Below, in pieces: positions 6,124-12,831 of a DNA stretch of 14,780 nt (positions are counted from its first letter, which is position 1; the number at the start of each line of letters is the position of its first letter). Source of the DNA: Synechococcus sp. HW_metabat.21 (lineage in GTDB: Bacteria; Cyanobacteriota; Cyanobacteriia; PCC-6307; Cyanobiaceae); NCBI GenBank assembly GCA_018623875.1, contig JAAZUZ010000024.1, positions 1 to 14,780 on the forward strand, in the 5' to 3' direction. The notes under the pieces are model-generated. The model had not been told where the DNA came from, searched no databases, and saw only the letters and a program-made list of their open reading frames with translations. The translations under genes were made by a program, and so were the position numbers.

Positions 6124-7349
6124 GCAACCTCACCGCCCTTGAGCAGTACCAGCGGGTCACCGCGAACTACTGGGCCTTCACCCTGACGGATGGGGCCCTG
6201 AGGATGCTGGTGGTCTTCCACTTCCACCAGCTGGGGTACACCAGCTTGGAGATCGCCTTTCTCTTTCTCTTCTACGAGTTCTTCGGGATCCTCACGAACC
6301 TCTATGGCGGCTGGCTCGGGGCTCGTTTTGGCCTGCGCCTAACCCTCTGGCTGGGCACGTGGCTACAGATCGGCGCCCTGCTGATGCTGATTCCGGTGGC
6401 CGATTCCTGGCCGAAGTGGTGGAGCGTCGCCTACGTGATGGCCGCCCAGGCCCTGAGCGGGATCGCCAAGGATCTCAACAAGATGAGCGCCAAAAGTGCG
6501 ATCAAAACCGTCGTTAAAAGCAACGACGGCGATCAGCAGCTCTTCCGCTGGGTCGCGATCTTGACCGGCTCGAAGAACGCCCTCAAGGGGGTCGGCTTCT
6601 TCCTCGGTGGTGTCCTGTTGACGGCCCTGGGCTTCAACGCCTCGGTGGGCGTGATGGCCGCGGGATTAACCCTGGCGTTCCTCGTCACCCTGGGACTGCC
6701 CGCGGACATGGGACAGATGAAACGCAAGCCCAAGTTCCAGTCCCTGCTCTCCAAACGCGAAGGCATCAACGTCCTCTCCCTGGCGCGGCTCTTCCTCTTT
6801 GGCGCCCGGGATGTCTGGTTCGTGGTCGCCCTGCCGGTCTTCCTCGAAACGACCTTGGGATGGCGCTTCTGGGAAGTGGGCAGTTTCATGGGGCTCTGGG
6901 TGATCGGCTACGGCATCGTCCAGGGGTCCGCGCCGGCCCTGCGCCGCAGCTGGGGGCAGACCAGCAGCCCGGGCATCAGCGCCGTCCAGTTTTGGAGCGC
7001 AATCCTCACCGCCATTCCCGCGTTGATTGCCATCGCCCTCTGGCGGCAGGTGGCGGATCCGGGGCTGGCGATCGTCGCTGGACTCGCCGCCTTTGGCGTG
7101 GTCTTCGCCATGAATTCATCGATCCACAGCTACATGGTTCTGGCCTACTCCGACAGCGAGTCGGTGAGCCTCGATGTCGGGTTCTATTACATGGCGAATG
7201 CCGCAGGACGCTTGCTCGGAACGCTGCTCTCCGGGGCGGTCTTCCTGATCGGCGGGCTTCAGGCCTGCCTCTGGTGCTCCTCGGCGATGGTCGCTCTGGC
7301 CTGGCTCTTCAGCCTGCGCTTGCCGCCGCCCCACGCGGTTCAACGCTGA
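6120..7349 (+). CDS. arsJ: ArsJ organoarsenical efflux permease (MFS)
   Basis: This integral membrane protein of the major facilitator superfamily has 409 residues and about 10-12 hydrophobic segments. Motif A appears as GGWLGARFGLR after the second helix. The loop GIAKDLNKMSAKSAIK near residues 111-126 is characteristic of ArsJ. Its known role is export of unstable 1-arseno-3-phosphoglycerate, which breaks down outside the cell to arsenate, giving arsenate resistance without a reductase. The start ATG 6120 overlaps the gap stop as ATGA, which fixes both the start and the coupling. An upstream start at 6066 would lie inside gap. The 3' end overlaps the convergent small exported protein by 10 bases. 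No arsC, acr3 or arsM is visible in the window, so this pathway may be the main local arsenate defence. Confidence 0.9.
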   Translation: MSNLTALEQYQRVTANYWAFTLTDGALRMLVVFHFHQLGYTSLEIAFLFLFYEFFGILTNLYGGWLGARFGLRLTLWLGTWLQIGALLMLIPVADSWPKWWSVAYVMAAQALSGIAKDLNKMSAKSAIKTVVKSNDGDQQLFRWVAILTGSKNALKGVGFFLGGVLLTALGFNASVGVMAAGLTLAFLVTLGLPADMGQMKRKPKFQSLLSKREGINVLSLARLFLFGARDVWFVVALPVFLETTLGWRFWEVGSFMGLWVIGYGIVQGSAPALRRSWGQTSSPGISAVQFWSAILTAIPALIAIALWRQVADPGLAIVAGLAAFGVVFAMNSSIHSYMVLAYSDSESVSLDVGFYYMANAAGRLLGTLLSGAVFLIGGLQACLWCSSAMVALAWLFSLRLPPPHAVQR

Positions 7350-7672
7350 AAGAGGGTTCGAATTCTGGGGCTGCGCTCCTGGCAGAGCATCGGGGTGTAG
7401 TAGCGAACCGCCGCGGTTTCCACCGCATCGGGGCCGATGCCTGCAAAGGAAATGCCCTCCCGCTCAAAGTCCTCCGCCAAGCGCGCCTGCTGAGCGAGCA
7501 GCAGCGCCGGTTGGTCAAAGGACTCGCAGAGCAGCTGGGCGTAGAGGCGGGCCGCACAACCGGTGTGACCGAAGCGCCGAACGCACGGGGCGAGAGGCTC
7601 TTGGGCCTGCGCGTTTGACCCGGCCCAAACCATCAGCAGGGCCCACGCAGCGGACAAAAGGCGGAGCCGCAT
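7340..7672 (-). CDS. Small secreted protein of unknown function
   Basis: I do not recognise this 110-residue product. It begins with a clear signal peptide (MRLRLLSAAWALLMVWAGSNAQA, likely cut after AQA at about 23). The mature part has four Cys (near 30, 40, 49 and 97), which could form two disulfides in the periplasm. The middle is helical and Gln/Ala/Leu-rich. Its ATG overlaps the stop of the upstream lipoprotein gene by one base (TAATG), so the two are probably translationally coupled and act together. Its 3' end overlaps that of arsJ by 10 bases in convergent orientation. The start is supported by the coupling and by the signal peptide. Confidence 0.75.
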   Translation of the reverse strand: MRLRLLSAAWALLMVWAGSNAQAQEPLAPCVRRFGHTGCAARLYAQLLCESFDQPALLLAQQARLAEDFEREGISFAGIGPDAVETAAVRYYTPMLCQERSPRIRTLFQR

Positions 7673-8181
7673 TAACGCAGCTGCTCCGTTGAGCAGGCCA
7701 AAAAGCGCTTGAGCTCCGCCACATCCAGGCTGGGCGGCTGCCCTTGGCTCAAGAGGGCCGGGTGAATCGTGCCCAGCTGATCGGCGAGCTGGTCGCGTTC
7801 AAGGCTGGCCGCGTTCTGCCTTTGCCGCTGGGCGTCCCGCCAGACCAAGCGACGCTTGGCTTCGCTGCGACGCCAGTCAGCCACGGCCTGCTCGTACTGC
7901 TCCTGCTCGGTCTGCTGGTCGTAAATCGTCAGCAGTCGCTGCTCCTCAGGATCCAGGGGAAGCGGTGCCAAGGCAGGGGTAAAGGACTCCGCCTCAATGG
8001 CCTTGAGGCGCGACTCAGTTGCGCGATAGCGCTCCACCAAGGGCGGCAGGCTCTCGCGGTAGCGGCGGCACTGCACCAGGGCTTGGCGCTTCGCCTCGAT
8101 GTCCTGCTTCTGCTGGCGACCCGAACAACTCGCCAGGAGCAACAGCGCCAGCACCACGGCCCCAAGCCGAGGAAGAGCCAT
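7672..8181 (-). CDS. Lipoprotein of unknown function
   Basis: I do not recognise this family. From ATG 8181 the product has 169 residues, with a lipoprotein signal (MALPRLGAVVLALLLLASC) whose lipobox LLASC makes Cys19 the lipidated residue. The mature part is strongly charged and rich in Gln, Arg, Glu and Ala, and is likely an extended helix or coiled coil (for example EQEQYEQAVADWRRSEAKRR). This resembles envelope spacer or scaffold proteins in character only. In-frame ATGs at 8190 and 8208 would give slightly longer leaders. Starts further upstream would destroy the signal peptide and run into the divergent CP12-like gene. It precedes and touches the secreted protein gene at 7340-7672, so the pair forms an operon. 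Confidence 0.75.
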   Translation of the reverse strand: MALPRLGAVVLALLLLASCSGRQQKQDIEAKRQALVQCRRYRESLPPLVERYRATESRLKAIEAESFTPALAPLPLDPEEQRLLTIYDQQTEQEQYEQAVADWRRSEAKRRLVWRDAQRQRQNAASLERDQLADQLGTIHPALLSQGQPPSLDVAELKRFLACSTEQLR

Positions 8182-8299
8182 CCCATCCATCCGGGAGAGT
8201 TCGCCCATGCTCGCAGGCTTTTCGCGGCATCGACCCCATTTGGGGGTATCGAAGCAACCCCGGCCAGATCTAGCTCTACGACGCAGCAAAAACGAGCCT

Positions 8300-8518
8300 T
8301 TGGACAGCATCGACGCCCACATCGCGCAGGACCGCAGCGAGCTGGAGCAGGCCCGCAGCGCTGGCGACAAACCCAAGGCCAATCACCTGGAAGCCGAGCT
8401 GAAGGACCTCGAGGCCTACAAGGCCCACCATCCCGAAGAGAGCAAGGACCCCACCCACATGGAGGTCTACTGCGATCTGAATCCCGACGCTCCGGGCTGC
8501 CTTGTCTACGACGACTAG
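8300..8518 (+). CDS. CP12-family protein lacking the N-terminal cysteine pair
   Basis: This small acidic protein of 72 residues ends in the CP12 signature MEVYCDLNPDAPGCLVYDD. Typical CP12 is an intrinsically disordered, redox-switched linker that binds GAPDH and phosphoribulokinase and switches off the Calvin cycle in the dark. The C-terminal Cys pair (spaced C-x8-C) and the terminal YDD that inserts into GAPDH are kept. The N-terminal half is a charged helix (SELEQARSAGDKPKANHLEAEL) with no Cys. The phosphoribulokinase-side redox loop is therefore missing and it may bind GAPDH only. I infer TTG 8300 as the start because no ATG or GTG is available without entering the divergent lipoprotein gene, and the resulting length fits the family. 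A small gene follows after 4 bases. Whether it acts on the housekeeping GAPDH or the arsenate-linked one is unknown. Confidence 0.8.
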   Translation: MDSIDAHIAQDRSELEQARSAGDKPKANHLEAELKDLEAYKAHHPEESKDPTHMEVYCDLNPDAPGCLVYDD

Positions 8519-8522
8519 TCCA

Positions 8523-8756
8523 ATGACCGCCCCCCAAGCCCCGAGCATCACCATTGGTGAGTTAGAGGCGAACTATCAGCTGTACTGCAAGGCACTCAAG
8601 ATGCTGATTGCAGAACAGCGCACTCTCAACAAAATCAAAAAGACGGTGTGCTGGGGGAAATTAGAGACCCTCCATCACTGCCTCCCCAGGCATTACAAAT
8701 CACCGGAGTATCTCTACGCCCAGCTGGTCAAAGCTCAGTCCAGACCTACTGAGTGA
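8523..8756 (+). CDS. Small conserved-looking hypothetical protein
   Basis: I do not recognise this 77-residue protein. A polar N-terminus is followed by a likely helix (IGELEANYQLYCKALKMLI) and a basic, aromatic C-terminal half with two Cys and several His (TVCWGKLETLHHCLPRHY, then SPEYLY). No membrane segment or signal peptide is seen. ATG 8523 lies 4 bases after the stop of the CP12-like gene, so they are probably co-transcribed. A TTG at 8502 in frame would overlap that gene and is less likely. A strong hairpin terminator follows 42 bases after the stop and closes the two-gene unit. Confidence 0.7.
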   Translation: MTAPQAPSITIGELEANYQLYCKALKMLIAEQRTLNKIKKTVCWGKLETLHHCLPRHYKSPEYLYAQLVKAQSRPTE

Positions 8757-8798
8757 TGCATCGCTACTGCTGAACGGTTCGTCAAAAGAGATCAACCA

Positions 8799-8837
8799 GG
8801 CCCGCACATGTCTCCAATCGTGTGCGGGCCTTATCTT
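8799..8837 (+). terminator. Rho-independent terminator after the CP12-like operon
   Basis: GGCCCGCACA (8799-8808) pairs perfectly with TGTGCGGGCC (8821-8830). The stem extends by one G-T and one G-C pair to an 8-nt loop. The tail TTATCTT is only moderately T-rich. Confidence 0.75.
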
Positions 8838-8844
8838 GAGCCCA

Positions 8845-8858
8845 TTCGTTTAAACGAA
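8845..8858. promoter_or_regulatory. 14-bp palindrome upstream of the LuxR-type regulator
   Basis: TTCGTTTAAACGAA is a perfect palindrome, AT-rich in the middle. It lies between a terminator and the regulator gene, 94 bp before its ATG. A dimeric repressor or activator site, perhaps for self-control, is plausible. Confidence 0.4.
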
Positions 8859-8952
8859 ATACGTCGATTCAAGGCAAAAACTCCACCGCGGCAGGCGCCA
8901 ACCCATGATGGATCAAGCCCCGATGGGGCAGCCCTGCGCTCAGGAGTGAGCG

Positions 8953-9639
8953 ATGGATCTCACCCCCTATCTCCAAACGCTCCAGGGGAGCAACCTTGAC
9001 GAGGTGCTCCTCTCGGTTGCCGTCAGCGGCAAGGTGGCCCTGGCCATGAAGGGGCGCTTCTTCCTGCGCTGCCTCTGCGAGAGCTTCCGCGAGACCGAGC
9101 TGATTGGCTGCGCCGTCACCGACGAAAAGAGCTGCCTGGGCTACCTCGCCAAAGAACCCTATGAGCTGCTGATCTGCACTGACTTTCTCGAGAGCGGCAG
9201 CGGTTTTGACCTCGCCAAGAAAGCGAAAGCGCTGCAGCCCCAGCTGAAGGTGGTGATGCTCTCCCTGGGGGATGCCATTCCGGTGGAACACTCCGAAGCG
9301 CCCTGGCTAGAGGCCGTGGTAGCCGAGGCGGACTTCATCGAAGACCAAAAACCCCTTGAGGCCGCGGTCCTAGCGGTGATGGGGAATCACTCGTACCGGA
9401 GCCCCTCGCTGCGGTCCGGACAGCTGCCCTATCTGAGCTGCCCCCGGCTAACCCCGAGGGAGTACGAAGTGCTCGACCTGCTCGCCAGCGGGCTGACGGA
9501 TCGGGAGATCGCCGAACAGCTGGTCGTCAGTGAAGAAACCGCACGCACCTACACCAAACGTCTGCTGAAGACGCTGGAGGTCAACAACAGGGTCCAAGCC
9601 GTTCTCAAGGGAATGCGTTGCGGGATGGTGAAACTCTGA
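8953..9639 (+). CDS. LuxR-family response regulator with atypical receiver domain
   Basis: This cytosolic DNA-binding protein has 228 residues. The C-terminal LuxR helix-turn-helix (about 164-222) is intact: LTPREYEVLDLLASGLTDREIAEQLVVSEETARTY. The N-terminal half has receiver-like layout with a possible phosphoacceptor Asp77 (LLICTDFLESGSGFDL). The usual acidic pair near the N-terminus is absent, and the conserved Lys near residue 130 is missing (ADFIEDQKP). It may therefore be a pseudo-receiver controlled by ligand, partner or redox rather than by phosphate. It carries several Cys. A good ribosome site, AGGAG at 8942-8946, lies 6 nt before ATG 8953 and fixes the start. It may lead the following ferredoxin gene, 42 bases downstream. 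No histidine kinase is adjacent. The target genes are unknown. Confidence 0.82.
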   Translation: MDLTPYLQTLQGSNLDEVLLSVAVSGKVALAMKGRFFLRCLCESFRETELIGCAVTDEKSCLGYLAKEPYELLICTDFLESGSGFDLAKKAKALQPQLKVVMLSLGDAIPVEHSEAPWLEAVVAEADFIEDQKPLEAAVLAVMGNHSYRSPSLRSGQLPYLSCPRLTPREYEVLDLLASGLTDREIAEQLVVSEETARTYTKRLLKTLEVNNRVQAVLKGMRCGMVKL

Positions 9640-9681
9640 GCCAAGGCGTGGCTAGAAACGAGATATCTGCCACCGCCTGCC

Positions 9682-9966
9682 ATGGCCAGCCACACCATCA
9701 AGCTTGAAGCGGGTGGCTCCTTTCCATGCAACAGCGAGCAGTACATCCTGGACGCGGCCGAAGCCGCCGGACTGGACCTTCCCTTCTCCTGCCGGGCGGG
9801 GGCCTGCAGCAGCTGCGCCGCAAAAGTGCTGCAGGGCCGCGTGGACCAGGCCGACCAGAGCTTTCTCGATGAAGCACAAATCGAGCAGGGCTACGCCTTG
9901 CTTTGCGTCAGCTATCCCCGCAGCGACTGCCTGATCAAACCCGACGTGGCCGACGAGCTGAATTAA
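9682..9966 (+). CDS. Plant-type [2Fe-2S] ferredoxin
   Basis: This soluble electron carrier of 94 residues has the usual ferredoxin length. The iron-sulfur ligands are Cys37, Cys42, Cys45 (SCRAGACSSCAAKVLQG) and Cys75 (LLCVSYPRSD), in the classic C-x4-C-x2-C...C arrangement. The acidic C-terminus (DVADELN) suits binding to partner enzymes. The N-terminal GGSFPCNSEQYILDAAEAAG matches the family but has an extra Cys16 and is shorter than the main photosynthetic PetF in many species. It is therefore probably one of several ferredoxins in the cell. It sits 42 bases after the LuxR-type regulator and 7 bases before the secreted protein gene. I avoid the symbol petF because the specific paralogue cannot be settled here. 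Confidence 0.93.
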   Translation: MASHTIKLEAGGSFPCNSEQYILDAAEAAGLDLPFSCRAGACSSCAAKVLQGRVDQADQSFLDEAQIEQGYALLCVSYPRSDCLIKPDVADELN

Positions 9967-9973
9967 GCCCAAG

Positions 9974-10780
9974 ATGCGCGCACCCCTGCCTGGAGCCGCC
10001 GCGATGGGCCTCGCCCGCGTTGTTCTGCCTGCTGCCCTGCTCTTGGCAGCGCTTCCGCTGCACCCCGGCCAAGCGGCTCCCGCCACATGTCCAAGCAGCA
10101 CCGGACGCTTCGCGGTCTGGGGGGCCGGTGTCATCGCGAACCGCAAAACCCCGACCGCCCGGCTCATGGAGGAGCGCTGGCTCCCGGATGGACGCGTCGA
10201 AGGACGGATCGTGGAGCGCCTCGGCAAGAGTGAACGCCGCAGTGCCTATGGCGGTCAGCGAACGATCGGCAGCAACTGTGTCGCCGTCATCACGCGCACG
10301 TTGCCCTGGGGTGTGGACCGCAGCGAAGTCGTGCTCGATGGTCGCGGCCGCCCCGTCTACGGCTTGATCCGCAACCCCGCACAGATGCTCAGCGAGAGCT
10401 GGCTCCCGATGGCGACGGGCCGCTGCAACACAGCCAACCTCAATGGTTTGGTGGTCAGCCGGCAGCTGGGCCTCAGCCAAGTCAATGGCGGCTGGAGCCC
10501 CAACGCCGTGGTGCAACGGGAACACTGGAGCAACGGCAGCGTGGAGGGCATCGCCCTCTCCAGCTACGGCGGAGACAACGAAACCGTCAGCTACAGCGGC
10601 ACCCTCAGCCTGAGTCCCAAGAGCTGCTGGGGAACGATCCAGGAAACGGACCAGACCGGACGGAAATACAACTACAGCGCCCTGATCGTGAACGGCCGCC
10701 GCAGCAAGGGCGCCCGCGGCTACCTCTACCTGCAGCGCGATCCGTCTGATCTGACCGTGGGCTGGTTGGTGCGCGACTAG
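9974..10780 (+). CDS. Secreted protein with an internal duplication, function unknown
   Basis: I do not recognise this 268-residue family. The N-terminus is a signal peptide (hydrophobic MGLARVVLPAALLLAALPL, likely cut near QAAPA); ATG 10004 is an alternative start that still keeps it. The mature protein is rich in Gly, Ser, Arg and Trp and looks all-beta. Two halves resemble each other. EERWLPDGRVEGRIVER ... GSNCVAVITRT near residues 66-110 parallels REHWSNGSVEGIALSSY ... KSCWGTIQET near 182-226. This suggests a duplicated beta domain of about 80-120 residues, each with one Cys in the same place. It follows the ferredoxin after 7 bases, so it is probably in the same transcript. The stop shares the CTAG at 10777-10780 with the convergent selD fusion. 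Confidence 0.78.
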   Translation: MRAPLPGAAAMGLARVVLPAALLLAALPLHPGQAAPATCPSSTGRFAVWGAGVIANRKTPTARLMEERWLPDGRVEGRIVERLGKSERRSAYGGQRTIGSNCVAVITRTLPWGVDRSEVVLDGRGRPVYGLIRNPAQMLSESWLPMATGRCNTANLNGLVVSRQLGLSQVNGGWSPNAVVQREHWSNGSVEGIALSSYGGDNETVSYSGTLSLSPKSCWGTIQETDQTGRKYNYSALIVNGRRSKGARGYLYLQRDPSDLTVGWLVRD

Positions 10781-12831
10781 GCCTTCAACACCCGAGCAAT
10801 CACGGCCGCCCGCTCAAACCCCATCGCACGCAAACGCGCCAGGGCCGCCTCCGCCCGGGACGCCGGCAGGGCCGCCAGCAGCGGTCCGCAGGTCTGGGGA
10901 TCAATCCACAACTGCTGATCGATGGCCGTGGCGGGCGTCAGGCAACGCACGCCGGCGCCCGGGTCCAGGTGGTCCAAGGCCCGGGCGTTGGAGGGGGCCA
11001 GAGTGCTGGCCTGCCCCTGCTCGAGCAGCGCCCGCGCTCCAGGCAGGGCCGGAATGGCACCGGGGTCCAGCTCCACCACTTGGCCCGCTGTGAGCATCTC
11101 AGTGAGGTGACCAAGCAGGCCAAAGCCCGTGATGTCCGTGCAGGCATGGCAACCGTGCTCCTGCAACAGCTCCACCAGGGGAGCTTGGTTCTGCTGCATC
11201 GTCTCCAAGGCGGAGTCGATCCACTCGGGCTTCGCGAGCCCGGCCATCGCCGCCGCAAACAGCACCCCGGTGCCAATGGGCCGGGTCAAGAGCAAAACCT
11301 GGCCATCCTGCAGGGGGCCCTTCGGCCAATGGCGCTCAGGGGCAACCGATCCGTTGACGCTCAAGCTCAGCCCCAGGCCAGCGCCATCGCGTCCCTCCAG
11401 GGTGTGACCGCCAAGCAACGGCACCCCGAGCGGATCGAGCACCGAGCGCACACCGGCCAGGGTTTGAAAGAGCAGCTCCTGCTGCAAAGGCGCGGATGCC
11501 TCCGGCAGGGTGACAAGGGCCTGAACGCTCTGCAGCTGGGCACCACAGGCCCAGAGGTCGCTGCTGGCATGCAGGGTCGTCAACCGCGCGTTCAGCCAGG
11601 GGTCATCCACCAGGGCCGGAAAGCCATCGAGGCTCTGCAGCAACAGCGCACCACTGGAGCTGGTCGCCAGCACTGACGCATCCTCCGGCTGCGGGCAACC
11701 GGCCTCCGGCTCCAGCCGGGCCAGGGCGTGCTGGAGGGGGTCCGCGGCGACCTTGGCGGCACATCCCCGGCAGGCCATCGCCTCCCCGTCCGCCATGGCC
11801 GCACCGCGCGCAAACCCCTCCATAAAGCGCCGATCGATGCGCTGCTTCCAGCGCCAAAGCAGCCGGGAGGGGCCAAGGGCCCTGGCCCCGTAGAAGGCAA
11901 CGGCACGCGATCCCCCGTCACCAAGCAATTGCAGCGCCCGAGCCTGGGGACGCCAGGAGGTCAATCGCCGCTGAGGCTCCTCGATGCTGCGCTTGAGGTT
12001 GCGGGCCAGCAGCGGCGCGGCGCGCACCGCCCAAACCCCCGAGGCGGGCCTGGGGTCGCGGCGAATCAAGCCGCAGTCACCCGAAGCAAACAGCTGGGGA
12101 TGGCCCTCCACCGCCAGGCTCGGCTCCGTCCAAACCCGGCCGCTCAGGGGATCGCAGGGCAGGCCGCTGGCCGCCAACCAAGGCGGCGCCTCCGAGCCGG
12201 TGCAGGCCAAATCCGCCGGCGTATCCGGGCCCACTCGCCGGCTCAGGGGGATCCCCGCCTCGGCCAGCAGGCGCTCCCCAGCGCGGTTGGCCGCCGGCGA
12301 ACCCAGGTGCAGCTGCTCAGAGCGCAGCAGCAAGCGGGGCTGATGGCCGCGGGTGACCAACGCGAGGGCCAGCTCCACCGCCGCGGCCCCGCCCCCACGG
12401 ATGCTGATCGCGCGCGGTGCCTGCTGCAGCCATGCCAGGAAGGGCTCCAACGGTTTGACCCCGAGCTGCCCGGCTGTCTCCCGGGTCTGGCAGCCCACAT
12501 CCAAGCTGAGGCGATCAAAGGCCAGCGGTGGCCGCCCGGCCAGCAGCAGCTTTGCGCCCGGCAGATCCAGCCCCGTGATCTCGGCTCGAACGAAGGTGAC
12601 ACCGGCTCGCGCGCAGAGATCGCGCAGATCAATCGAGCACTCGCTCAGGTCGTAGATCCCCGCCACCAGACCCGGCACCATCCCCGAATAGAGGGCCGTG
12701 CTGCCGCGATTCACCAGCACCACTTGGGTGTCCTTGGGCTTGAGCTGCGGTCGCATCAGCCAACGCCGCAGAAGCAGGGCGTGGCTGTGGCCACCACCCG
12801 CCAGAAGCAGCAGCTGGCGGGGTCGGGTCAT
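10777..12831 (-). CDS. selD: Oxidoreductase-SelD fusion (selenide, water dikinase)
   Basis: This 684-residue fusion has two parts. Residues 1-about 345 form a pyridine-nucleotide-disulfide oxidoreductase-like domain, with the flavin-binding start LLLLAGGGHSHALLLRRW, a second nucleotide-binding region RGGGAAAVELALAL (145-158) and FASGDCG (248-254). Residues about 350-684 are SelD, which makes selenophosphate from selenide and ATP. It keeps catalytic Cys357 and Lys360 (RGCAAK), VDDP (408-411), HASSD (421-425), GGHT (474-477), DITGFG (566-571) and DPQTCGP (644-650). The active residue is Cys, not selenocysteine. Selenophosphate would serve 2-selenouridine in tRNA or other selenium use; no selA or selB is visible. 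This fusion is known in cyanobacteria, where the N-terminal part may supply reduced selenium. ATG 12831 overlaps the transporter stop as ATGA, so it is coupled to the upstream gene. Confidence 0.93.
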   Translation of the reverse strand: MTRPRQLLLLAGGGHSHALLLRRWLMRPQLKPKDTQVVLVNRGSTALYSGMVPGLVAGIYDLSECSIDLRDLCARAGVTFVRAEITGLDLPGAKLLLAGRPPLAFDRLSLDVGCQTRETAGQLGVKPLEPFLAWLQQAPRAISIRGGGAAAVELALALVTRGHQPRLLLRSEQLHLGSPAANRAGERLLAEAGIPLSRRVGPDTPADLACTGSEAPPWLAASGLPCDPLSGRVWTEPSLAVEGHPQLFASGDCGLIRRDPRPASGVWAVRAAPLLARNLKRSIEEPQRRLTSWRPQARALQLLGDGGSRAVAFYGARALGPSRLLWRWKQRIDRRFMEGFARGAAMADGEAMACRGCAAKVAADPLQHALARLEPEAGCPQPEDASVLATSSSGALLLQSLDGFPALVDDPWLNARLTTLHASSDLWACGAQLQSVQALVTLPEASAPLQQELLFQTLAGVRSVLDPLGVPLLGGHTLEGRDGAGLGLSLSVNGSVAPERHWPKGPLQDGQVLLLTRPIGTGVLFAAAMAGLAKPEWIDSALETMQQNQAPLVELLQEHGCHACTDITGFGLLGHLTEMLTAGQVVELDPGAIPALPGARALLEQGQASTLAPSNARALDHLDPGAGVRCLTPATAIDQQLWIDPQTCGPLLAALPASRAEAALARLRAMGFERAAVIARVLKA

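Noticed and set aside
8808..8999. 63-codon plus-strand frame
   Set aside because: It starts inside the terminator stem and overlaps the well supported start of the LuxR-type regulator.
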